Below, piece by piece: positions 1-7,363 of a DNA stretch of 40,697 nucleotides. The DNA is taken from assembly GCA_012735315.1 (NCBI GenBank), contig JAAYHS010000021.1:1-40697 (forward strand), given 5' to 3'. The DNA is from Bacillota bacterium. GTDB taxonomy: Bacteria; Bacillota; UBA4882; UBA8346. Both the position numbers and the translations under genes were made by a program. The notes below the pieces were generated by a model that had not been told where the DNA came from, searched no databases, and saw only the letters and a list, made by a program, of their open reading frames with translations. The first letter of the stretch is position 1; each line of letters begins with the position of its first letter.

Positions 1-165
1 CGGGAAGCGCAGTTGCAGAAGATCCCGTATATGCTGGTGGTCGGCGAACGGGAGGCCGCCGAAGGGACGGTGGCGGTCCGGGCCAGGAAAGAAGGGGATC
101 TGGGCCCGCGGAAGTTGGAAGAGGTTGCCGAGAGAATTTTGGAGGAGATCAAGGAACGGAAATAG
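1..165 (+). CDS. thrS: Threonine-tRNA ligase, C-terminal end (partial)
   Basis: The first 54 codons of the window are open in frame 1 and end at a TAG. The peptide contains PYMLVVGERE, GTVAVRARK, GDLG and a helical end LEEVAERILEEI. This matches the anticodon-binding domain at the C terminus of class II threonyl-tRNA synthetase, which recognises the tRNA-Thr anticodon during charging. Only about the last tenth of the protein is present; the catalytic and editing domains lie left of the window. An intrinsic terminator follows 12 nt after the stop, so this is the last gene of its unit. Prolyl-tRNA synthetase has a related domain but does not match the VGERE/GTVAVR wording as well. Confidence 0.88.
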   Translation, partial: REAQLQKIPYMLVVGEREAAEGTVAVRARKEGDLGPRKLEEVAERILEEIKERK

Positions 166-177
166 GTTGTTGTTGCG

Positions 178-208
178 ATCCTCCGCTCGTGGAGCGGGGG
201 ATTTTTTG
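178..208 (+). terminator. Intrinsic terminator of thrS
   Basis: ATCCTCCGCTC (178-188) pairs with GAGCGGGGGAT (192-202) around a GTG loop with one G-U pair, and T residues follow. It resembles the terminator at 1432-1460, including the GTG loop, and in both places a copy of the same 79-nt repeat follows. Confidence 0.9.
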
Positions 209-219
209 TTGGGTCAATC

Positions 220-298
220 ATAAAACCACTGTCTGAACCAGGATTAGTCATGATTAAACGGATTTTCAGGATTTGAGGGTTGGTATCTCGGGTTAAAC
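220..298 (+). repeat. Dispersed intergenic repeat, copy 1
   Basis: This 79-nt stretch aligns without gaps to 1470-1548 with 7 mismatches (about 91% identity). It contains four NGGATT words spaced 9-10 nt apart (AGGATT, TGATT or GGATT, CGGATT, AGGATT), close to one helical turn. It has no ORF of its own. From memory, similar AGGATT-rich repeats lie scattered between genes in many bacterial genomes, but I cannot search for it here. Confidence 0.85.
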
Positions 299-332
299 CC
301 TTTATCCCTCTTTTTTTATATTTCTTAAAATT

Positions 333-371
333 CGGATTTTCAGGATTTGACGGTTGGTGCTGGAGGTTAAA
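333..371 (+). repeat. Dispersed intergenic repeat, partial copy
   Basis: A 39-nt right-hand fragment of the same repeat, running from CGGATTTTCAGGATTTGA to GGTTAAA. It differs from 1509-1547 by about two substitutions and one missing base. It lies 35 nt after copy 1 in the same orientation. Confidence 0.75.
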
Positions 372-576
372 GCTATTGGGCCATTTACTACTTTGCTTTT
401 TTTGATCAGGGTGTGTGGTCAGGACGGCTTGTTCATGTTTGTAGCATGAATGATAATGTTTACTCATAATCAATTGGCAGGGGAAAATGGGTTTTCGTGG
501 AATTTATAGCTAACGGTGTTTGACATGAAGGTTGCGAAGGAGATCCGAGAGTAGCGAGTGGATGGAAGGTGAATAT

Positions 577-1390
577 ATGAATTACCGGTCCGTTAATTTC
601 AGAAAATCGAATAATCTTTTAAAGATACTAGTGATATTTACCGTCATCATTTCCCTTTTTAACGACGACTACCGTGGCGGCCGCGTCCGATCTGGACAAA
701 TTTGAAAAAGCGGCCACAACCGAAAAAACCAAAGAACAGGCGGATAAGGCAAATGATGATGACGACGATGACGATAGTTTCTTATTTAATGTTTTTGAAG
801 CTATCTTTTGGACGATTTCAATGATATATGAAGGAAGTAGAATGAGCTTGGCCCGGATTGAAGGGGATGAGGGGACTGATGCAGAGGTTGAGATTCGCCG
901 GACCGGCGAGGCGACTTTGCCGTTTTTTCAGTATGATCATCGCTATTTAAGAGTTAATTCGGATATTGACGCCAGGGATAACGGTCTGGAGATCGGTTAC
1001 GGGCCTTATGCTTTCAGTTGACGCCATACCAAATTTAGCGAAGAGGACCCCAAAGATGAATTGACTTTGATCCAATATCATCTTTTGGCACGGATTTCAA
1101 GAACCGGTTTCGCTGAATATGGATTAGGGCTCGGGAGTTTGGTGATACGAGGGAATGATGATCATTCCGGTTTTTCGCTTACTTTTCCAGTCGAGCTCTA
1201 TCCCAAAGATTCTTTCGGGGTCCGGTTTAGGCCTACTTTTAGTTGGATTAAGGGCAACTCGATCGATGAATATGACCTGTCGCTGGTTTATACGATAAGA
1301 TATGCCTCGATCCAGTTGGGGTACAGGTTCTTAGAGGCGAACGGCGAGCAGCTTAACGGATCGTATCTTGGGTATGCGGCGCATTATTAG
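577..1390 (+). pseudogene. Secreted beta-barrel-like protein, disrupted by a frameshift and an in-frame TGA
   Basis: A start ATG at 577 follows GGAAGGTG by 5 nt and opens a signal peptide (MNYRSVNFRKSNNLLKILVI...). After the T5 run at 656-660 the reading frame is lost. Removing one T would continue the signal peptide as SLLTTTTVAAAS, a good cleavage site, straight into the downstream frame. That frame reads an Asp-rich segment (seven D in a row) and then alternating hydrophobic/polar strands. It is broken by TGA at 1019-1021, where the context AFS-stop-RHTKF would suit Trp (TGG). It reopens without a frame change to 1390 and ends in YLGYAAHY, an aromatic C terminus typical of outer-membrane barrels. 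With both lesions repaired it would be about 270 aa. The family is not recognised and the barrel fold is inference. Sequencing error or TGA readthrough are alternatives to decay. Confidence 0.7.
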
Positions 1391-1431
1391 GATGGTTTAG
1401 TTCCCGGTTGCCAGTTGATTAAATATAATGG

Positions 1432-1460
1432 TCTTCTGCTTGTGAAGCGGAGGATTTTTT
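1432..1460 (+). terminator. Intrinsic terminator after the barrel pseudogene
   Basis: TCTTCTGCTT (1432-1441) pairs with AAGCGGAGGA (1445-1454) around a GTG loop, using G-U pairs, and six T residues follow. Loop and arm sequence parallel the thrS terminator at 178-208. Confidence 0.82.
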
Positions 1461-1469
1461 AAGACAACC

Positions 1470-1548
1470 ATAAAAACACCGTCTGAACCAGGATTAGTCG
1501 GGATTAAACGGATTTTCAGGATTTGAGGGTTGGTGCCTGGGGTTAAAC
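1470..1548 (+). repeat. Dispersed intergenic repeat, copy 2
   Basis: Second full copy of the 79-nt repeat at 220-298, same orientation, 72 of 79 positions identical, no gaps. Both copies sit about 10-12 nt after similar terminators, so the duplicated module is terminator plus repeat, roughly 115-120 nt. The two modules bracket the barrel pseudogene as direct repeats. Confidence 0.85.
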
Positions 1549-1752
1549 TTGTGAGCCTGTTTTATTACACGTTACTCTTTTGGGGGCAGGCGCGGGTAGT
1601 CGGTGAGGAGTTGATCCGGCGGCAAATGACTTTTGACCACAAAATTCACTAAAATTACTTACATGTCAACATATGGTTTTACAACAGTATTAGGTTTATT
1701 TTTGAAGGAAAAACAGGGTTTATATGGAATTAAATAACTAGTTGGGCTTGCA

Positions 1753-2298
1753 ATGGGAAGGATGGTTTTGATGAATAAACTGCAAAAGCAATATTTTGAG
1801 ATCAAAACCGCGTTGGGGGCGCGTCCTACGAGGACGGAGATGTATCTGAGATTGGGGAAGAAGTTTGATAAGTATCTGCGTTGGGGATGGTTGAGTTTCC
1901 TTAGGGAGCTTGGGGAGTTGGCTCCGGAGGAAGAGCGGTTTATAGGGACTGCAGCGGAAGAGTTTTTGATCGAGCTTGAGAAGACCGTGTTTGACAAGGC
2001 TTATAAGATCCCGACGGTGCTTTCGTTTGTGACCGGTAATGGGGTGCGCGATTCGGTTCATTTGACTGATATCGGGCGGAGTATGAGCGATTTTTATCAT
2101 GAGTCCGAGGAACACCAACTGGACCTTCAGGATAAGAGTAACCGGAATTGGCGGTACTGGGATATCAATGAATTTACAGCTTTAGCCAGGAAGAATCCTG
2201 TGAAGTACCTCGCGAAGAGCCGGTTTTTTCATTATGATAAACATTGCCAGTTGTTACAGTTGGACCGGTGCTTAAACGGCTATTTGGATTTCGGATGA
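1753..2298 (+). pseudogene. Remnant of a DEAD/DEAH-box helicase (restriction-type), C-terminal region only
   Basis: The 181-codon ORF reads like the C-terminal accessory region that follows the helicase domains in a Bacillota family annotated as DEAD/DEAH helicase or type III restriction subunit R. Matching features are LGARPTRTEMY, FLRELGELAPEEERF and LARKNPVKYLAKS. No helicase motif (Walker A, DEAH, motif VI) is present, so the first several hundred residues are missing. At the right end the match stops abruptly near 2280, where aldo/keto reductase sequence takes over in another frame. The ATG at 1771 has a GGAAGG nine bases upstream; the ATG at 1753 has no good ribosome binding site. The family assignment is from memory of the motifs. 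Confidence 0.55.
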
Positions 2299-2827
2299 AC
2301 AAGACTTGGGCTTGATTGGGCTTTGCGAAGGAAAAGACGTTGGTCTGATTGCCATGAAAGCATTGGCCGGGGGGTTGATTTCCGATGCCCGGGCCGCCTT
2401 CGCCTTTCTCAGACAATATCAAAATGTGGCGCCGATTTGGGGTTTACAAGCGGAAGCGGAATTGGACGAATTTCTCGCCTATGAGCAAGCGCCGCCGGTT
2501 TTGGATGAAGCGATGTGGGAAATAATCAAACAATACCGCGCCGAATTGAGTGGTGAATTTTGTAGAGGTTGCGGTTATTGCCTTCCTTGTCCCGCGGAGA
2601 TCCCGATACCGATGGCCTCAAGAATGTCGTTTATATTGAAACGGTCGTTTTTTCAGAAATATTTAAGCGAAGATTGGCGCCGGAAGATGGAATTAATCGA
2701 AGAATGCATTAATTGCGGTCATTGCCGTGAACATTGTCCCTATGAGCTGGATCCGCCGCGGCTTTTAAAGAAAAATCTCCAAGATTATCGGGAGTTTTAC
2801 CAAAAGTATCTTAAAAATAAAGCCTGA
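2276..2827 (+). pseudogene. Remnant of a ferredoxin-type aldo/keto reductase, C-terminal part
   Basis: Frame 2 is open from 2276 (after TAA at 2273) to TGA at 2827. It reads SDEQDLGLIGLCEGK then IAMKALAGGLI, the C-terminal part of the aldo/keto reductase barrel, followed by two cysteine clusters near the end (CRGCGYCLPCP and CINCGHCREHCP). These are bacterial ferredoxin-like motifs for two [4Fe-4S] clusters, as in the iron-sulfur branch of the family. The usual protein is about 370 aa; about 180 remain, without the catalytic tyrosine/lysine part of the barrel. The left edge abuts the helicase remnant within about 10 nt, consistent with a deletion or recombination that fused two broken genes. 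A TTG at 2306 could start translation but has no convincing ribosome binding site. Confidence 0.72.
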
Positions 2828-2945
2828 TCTTCAAAAAGATGATTGGAATTCGGCTAAATTATAGCCTGAACTTTCTTTAGTAGTCGCCCAATCCGGCAAA
2901 TCGCGGCACATTAAAGGATGATACTGAGGAAAGCGAGCGATCTCC

Positions 2946-2968
2946 GCCGGGGGTTAAAAACCCCCGGC
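2946..2968. other. Perfect hairpin between convergent units
   Basis: GCCGGGGGTT (2946-2955) pairs perfectly with AACCCCCGGC (2959-2968) around an AAA loop. It lies between the rightward aldo/keto reductase remnant and the leftward degV. Neither side has a T run on its own strand, so it is not a classical intrinsic terminator. It could still pause or protect transcript ends. Confidence 0.6.
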
Positions 2969-2995
2969 TGTGTATAAATAAATCATCTCCAAAAG

Positions 2996-3847
2996 TTAGT
3001 CCCAAAAAGGTTTTTGAGCGACAAAACAAACTCCCAGAATATCCGGGCCGGTGTGAGCCCCGATTACCGGAGATAATTGGACCAAAGGAACGGGGCGTCC
3101 GGTAATTTCCTCCAACTGTTTAGCGTAGCTTTCGGCTTCCTCCTTATTATCGCCATAATGCAATCCGACTTGTTCCAGACCATAAGCGTCGATATCCTTT
3201 TTAAACAATTCCAGGACGCGGTTCTTGGCATTTTTTAAAGTCCGGACCTTTTCGAAAGTAGTCATGATGCCGCGGTTGTCAAACCAAACGATCGGTTTGA
3301 TCTGGATCATTGACCCGATCAGAGCTTGCGCGCCGTTAAGCCTGCCGCCTTCATATAAATAACGGAGCGATTCGACCACGAAATAGATCCTGGTTCGTTT
3401 ACGCATCTCTTCTAAATGGGCCGCGATTTGCTCCCGGCTTTCTCCGGCGGCAGCCAATTCAACCGCTTTTAAAGCCATGGCGCCCTGGTTAAAACCGCTT
3501 TGATAAGAATCAATAATGGATATTTTATCGGTGTTCAGCATTTCTTTTGCTAAATTGGCGGAATTAAAGGTTCCGGAGATGCCGCTGGAGATTGTTACAC
3601 AGATCACTTCATCCCCGGATTCGATCGCCGAACGAAACGTTTCTAAAAAAGAATTGGGATCCGGCTGCGAAGTGGTAAATTTGGCGCCGGCCCGTTGCCT
3701 GCTGTAGAATTCTCCGTATGAGAGTTCCAGCATTTCTTTTTTCATGTTGTCGCCTTCCCTGATATATAAAGGAACGGGACTGATACCATATTTATGATAT
3801 TCTTCAATTGTTAATGCAGAGGTGGTGTCGGTGACGACTTTTATCAT
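2996..3847 (-). CDS. DegV family fatty-acid-binding protein
   Basis: The 283-aa protein begins MIKVVTDTTSALTIEEY, with the DegV N-terminal strand and its conserved TDTTS, and has the family motifs TTSQPDP (about residue 58) and ISSGISGTFNSA (about 90). DegV/FakB proteins bind a fatty acid between two domains, and FakB-type members hand it to the kinase FakA for phosphorylation before phospholipid synthesis. No fakA is in view, so the substrate is unknown. I chose the ATG at 3847 because GGAGGT lies 7 nt upstream; an in-frame start 12 codons earlier adds residues that do not fit the family. It is transcribed alone, divergent from the J-domain gene. Confidence 0.9.
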   Translation of the reverse strand: MIKVVTDTTSALTIEEYHKYGISPVPLYIREGDNMKKEMLELSYGEFYSRQRAGAKFTTSQPDPNSFLETFRSAIESGDEVICVTISSGISGTFNSANLAKEMLNTDKISIIDSYQSGFNQGAMALKAVELAAAGESREQIAAHLEEMRKRTRIYFVVESLRYLYEGGRLNGAQALIGSMIQIKPIVWFDNRGIMTTFEKVRTLKNAKNRVLELFKKDIDAYGLEQVGLHYGDNKEEAESYAKQLEEITGRPVPLVQLSPVIGAHTGPDILGVCFVAQKPFWD

Positions 3848-4205
3848 TAAAAAGACCTCCGTTTTATTAGTCTCTATTGCCAATATTTCTTTACTATATT
3901 CCTCTTTAATTCATTTCTTCCTGTCGGCGGCGTTATTTTTTTATCGATTTCAATCATTTTTACCGGTATTGCTTTATTACGTTACAAAACTTGAAGCGCG
4001 ACAATGCGGGTTTTTAAAATAACCAAAATTTGAAAAAATTTTTTGAAAAATAATCCGGATTAATAAAAGGGTCTTTTTCGGATATGCCGAATCTTTACAT
4101 TTGAGGAAAACGCATTTTAAACGCGGGATTTTCGTAAACATTCAGCAACTATGTGAATAATAACTTTTTAAGCTTTAAGGTTGTTAATAAACAAAGGAAT
4201 TTCCA
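3848..4205. other. Divergent intergenic region, nothing certain
   Basis: These 358 nt separate degV (left) from the J-domain gene (right) and must carry both promoters. The sequence is AT-rich with several A and T tracts around 4020-4070. No -35/-10 pair stands out on either strand, and I see no structured RNA, repeat or ORF worth calling. Confidence 0.4.
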
Positions 4206-4991
4206 ATGCGGACGGATCTTGTCCGGGAAATAACCCCGGAAGAAAAGGAGTTACAAAAGAAACTGGGCGAGTTGGCGGCGTTGGAAGCGGAATTGGCGCA
4301 ACGCGAGTTGGATTTGGTTACCTTTCAAGCCGAATTAGCCGCCTTTCGAAACCGGTACCTTCAAACGCTGGGCAAGCTTTACGCGGAACTGGATGCTATT
4401 TTAGCGGAAATTGCCGCTCTTCGGGCCCGGAAAAAACCGCCCGGTCATCAAGCTTGGCAAAAAGCCGAGCAAGCATGGTCTAAAGCTCAAGAGTCAGCCA
4501 AAGCCGCAAACGAAATTAACGAAATTAAGACTAAATCAAAAAACTTTAAACCTACGTCACGCTTGAAACAAATTTATCGGGAGATCGCCAAGAACTTTCA
4601 TCCCGATCTCGCCGCTAACGATGAGGAACGGAATCATTATCAACAACTGATGGCTGAGGCCAATCAAGCTTACCGAAACGGAGACGAACAACTTTTAGAA
4701 AAAATCCTCCTCCAAGCCATACATAGTCCTCAAGCGGTTAAGGGTGTCGGAACCGGAGTTGATTTGATCAGAGTTATTCGAAAGATTGCCGCCGTTCAAG
4801 AAAGGTTGAAGCAAATTACGGCTGAAATCGCCGCCTTAAAAGGATCATCCCTTTATAAACTCAAAACTAATTATGAAACGATGAAACGGAAAGGGATCGA
4901 TCTTTTGGCGGAGATGGCCGGTTATTTAAACCGCAAAATTGCGGAAGCGCTGGTCCGGCTAAAGCGATTAAAAAGAGGTTGTCCGTTGTAA
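4206..4991 (+). CDS. Coiled-coil J-domain (DnaJ-like) protein
   Basis: The 261-aa protein has three parts. Residues 8-75 form a heptad-like coiled coil rich in Leu, Glu and Ala. Residues 115-165 resemble a J domain, with YREIAKNFHPDL carrying the HPD tripeptide at 132-134 that stimulates Hsp70/DnaK ATPase. Residues 190-255 form a second, basic helical region. It lacks the Gly/Phe region, zinc fingers and C-terminal substrate domains of DnaJ, so it is probably a specialised co-chaperone that recruits DnaK to a particular partner. No signal peptide or membrane segment is seen, so it is cytoplasmic. The ATG at 4206 follows AAAGGAA by 5 nt. The LRR gene starts 72 nt later on the same strand, suggesting co-transcription. 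Confidence 0.75.
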   Translation: MRTDLVREITPEEKELQKKLGELAALEAELAQRELDLVTFQAELAAFRNRYLQTLGKLYAELDAILAEIAALRARKKPPGHQAWQKAEQAWSKAQESAKAANEINEIKTKSKNFKPTSRLKQIYREIAKNFHPDLAANDEERNHYQQLMAEANQAYRNGDEQLLEKILLQAIHSPQAVKGVGTGVDLIRVIRKIAAVQERLKQITAEIAALKGSSLYKLKTNYETMKRKGIDLLAEMAGYLNRKIAEALVRLKRLKRGCPL

Positions 4992-5063
4992 TAGCCGGCG
5001 TTCCTTAATTTTCAGCGGGTAACGGGGACATCTTGACAAGGAGGAAAACTGGTAGCGGGGTGT

Positions 5064-6122
5064 TTGAAGACGGATCATAAAACCATAAAAAAAGCCGACT
5101 CCCTGCTGGTAATGGAGAATCGGGAGTTGACCGAATATTCATCCGAAATCTACCGCCGCGGATTAAAAGTAATTAAGGAGTTAGAAAAAGAAAGAATAAT
5201 CTCTTTTCCCGATCCCGAGTTGGACGCGGCGGTTCGAATCGCAGCCGGAAAACCTGAAGGTGATTTGACGGATAAAGATCTTAAAAAAATAAAAGTATTA
5301 AACGCGTCGCGTCGTAATATTACCAGTCTTCAGGGAATCGGGCGCTTGGTATCCTTAAGGGAAATTTACTTAATGGGCAACAAAATCACCGCGCTTGACG
5401 GATTGGAGGAATTGGAAGGTCTTCGGGTCGTCAATTTGTCGCATAATCGCATTAGCGACATTAAATGTTTGGGAAAATTTAAAAATTTACGCCGCTTATA
5501 TCTTGGCCGGAATCAAATTTCCGATCTTACGCCCTTAAGCGAATTAACCGGTTTGAAAGATCTGGTCCTTTCATATAATACAATTGAGGACATTCAGGCG
5601 CTGACCGGTCTGAGGCAATTGGAGGAGTTGCACTTGTCAGGCAACAAACTTCGGGAACTCCATGGGCTAAACCGTTTAAAGAAACTGCGGATACTCTCCC
5701 TTTCCGGGAATTTGATCCGCGAAATAAGCGGTTTAATCGGTTTGAAAGGCCTCGAAAAACTTTGGTTATCTAAAAATCAGATTTCGGACCTGACCGGTCT
5801 TGGGGAATTAAAAAAGTTGCGTTTGTTGCATTTGGCCGCCAATCAAATAAGAGAAATCGGCGAGTTGGCGGCTTTAAGCGAATTAAAGGACTTGGATCTC
5901 TCGGATAATAACATTGAAGATATTCGTCCTTTAGCCGGCAATCTTAAATTAAATGAGTTGCGTTTTTCAAAAAACCGGGTCCGCAATATAAATGTCTTAT
6001 TAAACTTAAGTAATCTGGGCATCGTTGAATTAGACCGCAACCCGGTTCATCCCAATGAAAACGCGGCTGTGGCTCATGTATTGACCCAACTGGCGCGGAA
6101 AGGTTGTTTGATAAAGTTTTAA
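5064..6122 (+). CDS. Cytoplasmic leucine-rich-repeat protein
   Basis: The 352-aa protein contains about ten 22-residue leucine-rich repeats from roughly residue 78 to 325, of the SDS22/internalin type (L..L..L.L..N.I.DI..L). They follow a cap with FPDPELDAAVRIA and the family-like LTDKDLKKIKVLNAS. There is no signal peptide, LPXTG anchor or transmembrane helix, so unlike internalins it should remain in the cytoplasm, presumably as a protein-binding scaffold. The start is uncertain. TTG at 5064 is used here, but the strong AAGGAGG at 5038-5044 sits 19 nt away. A CTG at 5049 is in frame only 4 nt after it, and an ATG at 5112 has no ribosome binding site. It follows the J-domain gene, perhaps its partner. 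Confidence 0.82.
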   Translation: MKTDHKTIKKADSLLVMENRELTEYSSEIYRRGLKVIKELEKERIISFPDPELDAAVRIAAGKPEGDLTDKDLKKIKVLNASRRNITSLQGIGRLVSLREIYLMGNKITALDGLEELEGLRVVNLSHNRISDIKCLGKFKNLRRLYLGRNQISDLTPLSELTGLKDLVLSYNTIEDIQALTGLRQLEELHLSGNKLRELHGLNRLKKLRILSLSGNLIREISGLIGLKGLEKLWLSKNQISDLTGLGELKKLRLLHLAANQIREIGELAALSELKDLDLSDNNIEDIRPLAGNLKLNELRFSKNRVRNINVLLNLSNLGIVELDRNPVHPNENAAVAHVLTQLARKGCLIKF

Positions 6123-6302
6123 CGTTTTCAGCATGGAATATTAAATCGATAATAAATCTAGGATACCGAGAGGGGATGCCGATTTCTAATCGGAGCCGAT
6201 TGAAACGAACAGCGCCAAATAAAAATTTGCAATGATTCGCAACGGTTCATTCGTTTGTTAACGCGAAGTAAAAAAAGAGTAAAAAATGTTAAATTCATCG
6301 TC

Positions 6303-6334
6303 TTGGAATTGTCCTCAATCAATTATAAAATTGA
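6303..6334 (+). promoter_or_regulatory. Promoter of the sugar ABC transporter operon, with a palindrome at -10
   Basis: TTGGAA (6303-6308) and TAAAAT (6326-6331) are 17 nt apart, about 30 nt upstream of the first permease start. The -10 lies inside the inverted repeat TCAATT-ATAA-AATTGA (6319-6334), a possible operator, though AT-rich palindromes also arise by chance. Confidence 0.5.
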
Positions 6335-6361
6335 AATACATGGTATTAAGGAGTGAAAAGA

Positions 6362-7306
6362 ATGTCGAAATCAGCAGTACAAACCAATCAGGCGCTACCA
6401 ACGCCAAGTCGTAAAACTTCTTTATTAGTCAAAATCAATCAGCAAAAATATATCTTGTTATTGCTGCTACCGGCGTTTATTTGGTATGTAATCTTTATGT
6501 ACATGCCGATGGCGTTTTCGGCCGTGGCTTTTACCGACTTCGGTTTTAGCGCTACTATCAACTTCGTAGGGTGGGATAATTTTATTCGATTATTTAACTC
6601 GCCCGGCTTTTGGAATGCATTGGAAAACACCTTGCTCATCAGCGCGTACAACTTAGTCTTCTATTTCCCGTTGCCGATCGTTTTAGCGTTGTTAATCAAT
6701 GAATTTAGAAGCGTGGCTTTTAAACGGGTGGTACAGTTCATCGTTTATATTCCTCACTTCTTTTCCTGGGCGGTCGTTGGAAGTATTTTCGTGATGCTCT
6801 TGTCGCCGCGATACGGAATCATGAATGAACTCGTCAAATTATTAGGGCACGAACCGATTTATTTCTTCGTGTCGCCGACTTGGTTCCGTTCGATTTTGGT
6901 AACGTCTCATATCTGGAGAGACGTAGGCTATGGAGCTGTCATTTATATCGCCACTTTGGTAACGATCGACCCCGAATTATACGACGCGGCTTGGGTCGAC
7001 GGGGCCGGCGCTTGGGCCAAATTGATCCACATTACGCTGCCTTGTCTATACAGCACCATCGCCACGGTTCTTTTGCTACAAGTCGCCAGTATTTTACGGC
7101 TTTTCGAACAGGTTTTGGTAATGTACAATCCGGCGGTATATGATGTGGCTGATGTTTTGAACACCTATGCTTTCGTTGAAGGTCTTCAAAACGGAGATTT
7201 CGGTTTCGCGACCGCGATCAGTTTGTTTACCTCGGTAACCAGTACTATTTTAGTCTTCGGCACCAACTGGTTAAGTAAGAAGTTCTTCCATGAAAGCGTC
7301 ATCTAA
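6362..7306 (+). CDS. ABC sugar transporter permease, LplB type
   Basis: A 314-aa inner-membrane protein with about six transmembrane helices and the permease EAA-loop motif YDAAWVDGAGAWAKLIHITLP, which couples the permease to the cytoplasmic ATPase. The family (LplB/YtcP, carbohydrate uptake CUT1) imports oligosaccharides. Together with the next permease and the binding protein it forms an importer. No ATPase gene is in the window, and CUT1 systems often borrow a shared one such as MsmX. The ATG at 6362 follows AAGGAG by 8 nt; an in-frame GTG at 6353 overlaps that ribosome binding site and is rejected. Pectin enzymes downstream point to oligogalacturonides as substrate, which is inference. 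Confidence 0.9.
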   Translation: MSKSAVQTNQALPTPSRKTSLLVKINQQKYILLLLLPAFIWYVIFMYMPMAFSAVAFTDFGFSATINFVGWDNFIRLFNSPGFWNALENTLLISAYNLVFYFPLPIVLALLINEFRSVAFKRVVQFIVYIPHFFSWAVVGSIFVMLLSPRYGIMNELVKLLGHEPIYFFVSPTWFRSILVTSHIWRDVGYGAVIYIATLVTIDPELYDAAWVDGAGAWAKLIHITLPCLYSTIATVLLLQVASILRLFEQVLVMYNPAVYDVADVLNTYAFVEGLQNGDFGFATAISLFTSVTSTILVFGTNWLSKKFFHESVI

Positions 7307-7363
7307 GGATTGATATTTTTGGGCGTTATTTCGAAAAGCCAGAAATAATTAGAGGTGAAAAAG

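Larger units (their letters stand above)
166..576. other. Gene-free stretch between thrS and the barrel pseudogene
   Basis: This 411-nt gap holds the thrS terminator, one full and one partial repeat copy, and AT-rich sequence. A weak promoter-like pair (TTGTTC at 429-434, GATAAT at 452-457, 17-nt spacer) could serve the downstream pseudogene. No ORF or RNA gene was recognised. Confidence 0.5.
1391..1752. other. Gene-free stretch with terminator and repeat copy 2
   Basis: This 362-nt gap holds the terminator and repeat described separately. The remaining 200 nt (1549-1752) are AT-rich with stops in every frame on the plus strand, and I see no convincing promoter or RNA. The left end of the helicase remnant cannot be placed exactly. 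Confidence 0.5.

Noticed and set aside
220-371. Repeat copies as a CRISPR array
   Set aside because: Copies are far apart, long and imperfect, with no regular spacers and no cas genes.
1019-1021. TGA as selenocysteine or recoded Trp
   Set aside because: No selenocysteine insertion hairpin was seen, a second lesion exists in the same gene, and TGA serves as a normal stop at the ends of other genes in the window.
2306-2827. A stand-alone small iron-sulfur protein
   Set aside because: The N-terminal part reads as the middle of an aldo/keto reductase barrel and there is no good ribosome binding site, so a remnant is more likely.
2946-2968. Hairpin as an intrinsic terminator
   Set aside because: No T run follows it on either strand.
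6200-6260. Catabolite (cre) site upstream of the transporter operon
   Set aside because: TGAAACGAACAGCG is out of register with the cre consensus by one base.
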